5,045 nucleotides of DNA from Candidatus Saccharibacteria bacterium UBA4215 (lineage in GTDB: Bacteria; Patescibacteriota; Saccharimonadia; Saccharimonadales; Saccharimonadaceae): NCBI GenBank assembly GCA_002381485.1, contig DFTJ01000017.1:23153-28197 (forward strand), read 5' to 3'. Made by a program: the position numbers and the translations under genes. Under the pieces are notes generated by a model. The model made no database searches. It was not told where the DNA came from and saw only the letters and a program-made list of their open reading frames with translations. Positions 4,526 to 5,045 of the stretch are shown in pieces. The first letter of the stretch is position 1; each line of letters begins with the position of its first letter.

Positions 4526-5045
4526 TTATTTGTTATTGCGCGTGTGGGAACGACGGCTGGTTGGCAGCGTGCAACAAAAGGTGGTAATGCCCTTCTTGCT
4601 CTTTACGGTGAGGTCTCCATGGTGAATAGCCGCAATCTTTTTCGCGATAGCTAAGCCAAGCCCATAGCCGTCACGCTCACTGTGCGTGCGGGCCGTGTCG
4701 GCTTTATAGAAGCGATCGAAAAGCTTTTGCTGGACATCGACTGGAATCGTTGGGCCTTCGCTTGTTACCGAAAAGCCCGTTGCGAGGCTGCGGTCAAGAA
4801 ACTTGACGGTGACTTTTGAATCTTTGGCGCTATGTTTGAGGGCGTTGTCTATAAGTATGGTCATGACCTCTTCTATGGCCGCTTCGTTGGCGTAGGCAAT
4901 CGTTTTTTTGCGAAGCGGAACAATTGTTACGCGATCTTTTTGGTCGGGAAAACGTTTCAGGTTCGCCTTGGCTATTTCCTGTAAGTTTACGGGGCGACGC
5001 TCGAGCGTATCATAGTCGAGCCGGGCGAGTTTAAGCAGGAACTCC
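4526..5045 (-). CDS. Sensor histidine kinase, C-terminal part (runs off right edge)
   Basis: The frame is open from the window edge to TAA 4528-4526, giving 172 visible residues. The first 10 (EFLLKLARLD) match the end of the second dimerisation helix of a HisKA domain, so the phospho-accepting His lies outside the window. The ATP-binding domain follows with an N box ILIDNALKHS at 63-72 (Asn67), a G1-like SEGPTIP at 95-101, an F box LFDRFYKAD at 108-116, and a G2 box GYGLG at 126-130. The usual Asp of G1 (DxGxG) is replaced by Ser95, and the second Gly by Thr99. Some heavy-metal sensor kinases of the CusS type also deviate here. The protein would autophosphorylate and pass phosphate to a response regulator, probably encoded nearby but not seen. 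A Met at residue 61 is internal, not a start. A 123-base gap separates it from the Gre-like gene, so co-transcription is possible but not evident. Confidence 0.92.
   Translation of the reverse strand, partial: EFLLKLARLDYDTLERRPVNLQEIAKANLKRFPDQKDRVTIVPLRKKTIAYANEAAIEEVMTILIDNALKHSAKDSKVTVKFLDRSLATGFSVTSEGPTIPVDVQQKLFDRFYKADTARTHSERDGYGLGLAIAKKIAAIHHGDLTVKSKKGITTFCCTLPTSRRSHTRNNK

Noticed and set aside
1..5045. Alternative genetic code (UGA as glycine, as in SR1/Gracilibacteria)
   Set aside because: The long genes contain no in-frame TGA and all visible stops are TAA or TAG, which fits the standard code.

Overview
The window most resembles a member of the Candidate Phyla Radiation, with Candidatus Saccharibacteria (TM7) my best guess. 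The reasons are a core of about 50% GC, short intergenic gaps, a small orphan protein, and a divergent Gre factor and P-type ATPase of the kind met in those genomes. This placement is inference, because no rRNA or marker gene is present. The code appears standard: the four visible stops are TAA or TAG, and no in-frame TGA interrupts about 1,250 codons.

Layout, left to right. (1) 1-511, minus strand: N-terminal part of a secreted, cysteine-containing, GC-rich (about 65%) surface protein. (2) 512-1030: a 519-base divergent intergenic region. It carries a minus-strand promoter, two hairpins in that gene's leader, a plus-strand promoter with a 19-base spacer and an internal dyad (MerR-type geometry), and a long (about 285 nt) leader that ends in a Shine-Dalgarno able to pair with two upstream segments. 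(3) 1031-1282, plus strand: an 83-residue protein of unknown function, followed by a strong intrinsic terminator. (4) 1328-3859, minus strand: a complete 843-residue P-type cation ATPase, most like Ca2+-type P2A pumps. (5) 3860-3925: a compact junction where the Gre terminator, an extended -10 promoter and an apparently leaderless ATPase start lie within about 40 bases. (6) 3926-4402, minus strand: a GreA/GreB-fold transcript cleavage factor with an altered acidic tip. (7) 4526-5045, minus strand: C-terminal part of a sensor histidine kinase that runs off the right edge.

The three minus-strand genes (kinase, Gre-like factor, ATPase) are co-directional but separated by gaps that hold their own signals, so they look like separate units rather than one tight operon. 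I see no mobile element, CRISPR array, tRNA, rRNA or defence cassette. The most interesting material is regulatory: the divergent intergenic region and the terminator/leaderless-promoter junction. The compositionally foreign secreted protein and the Gre factor with a rebuilt tip come next.
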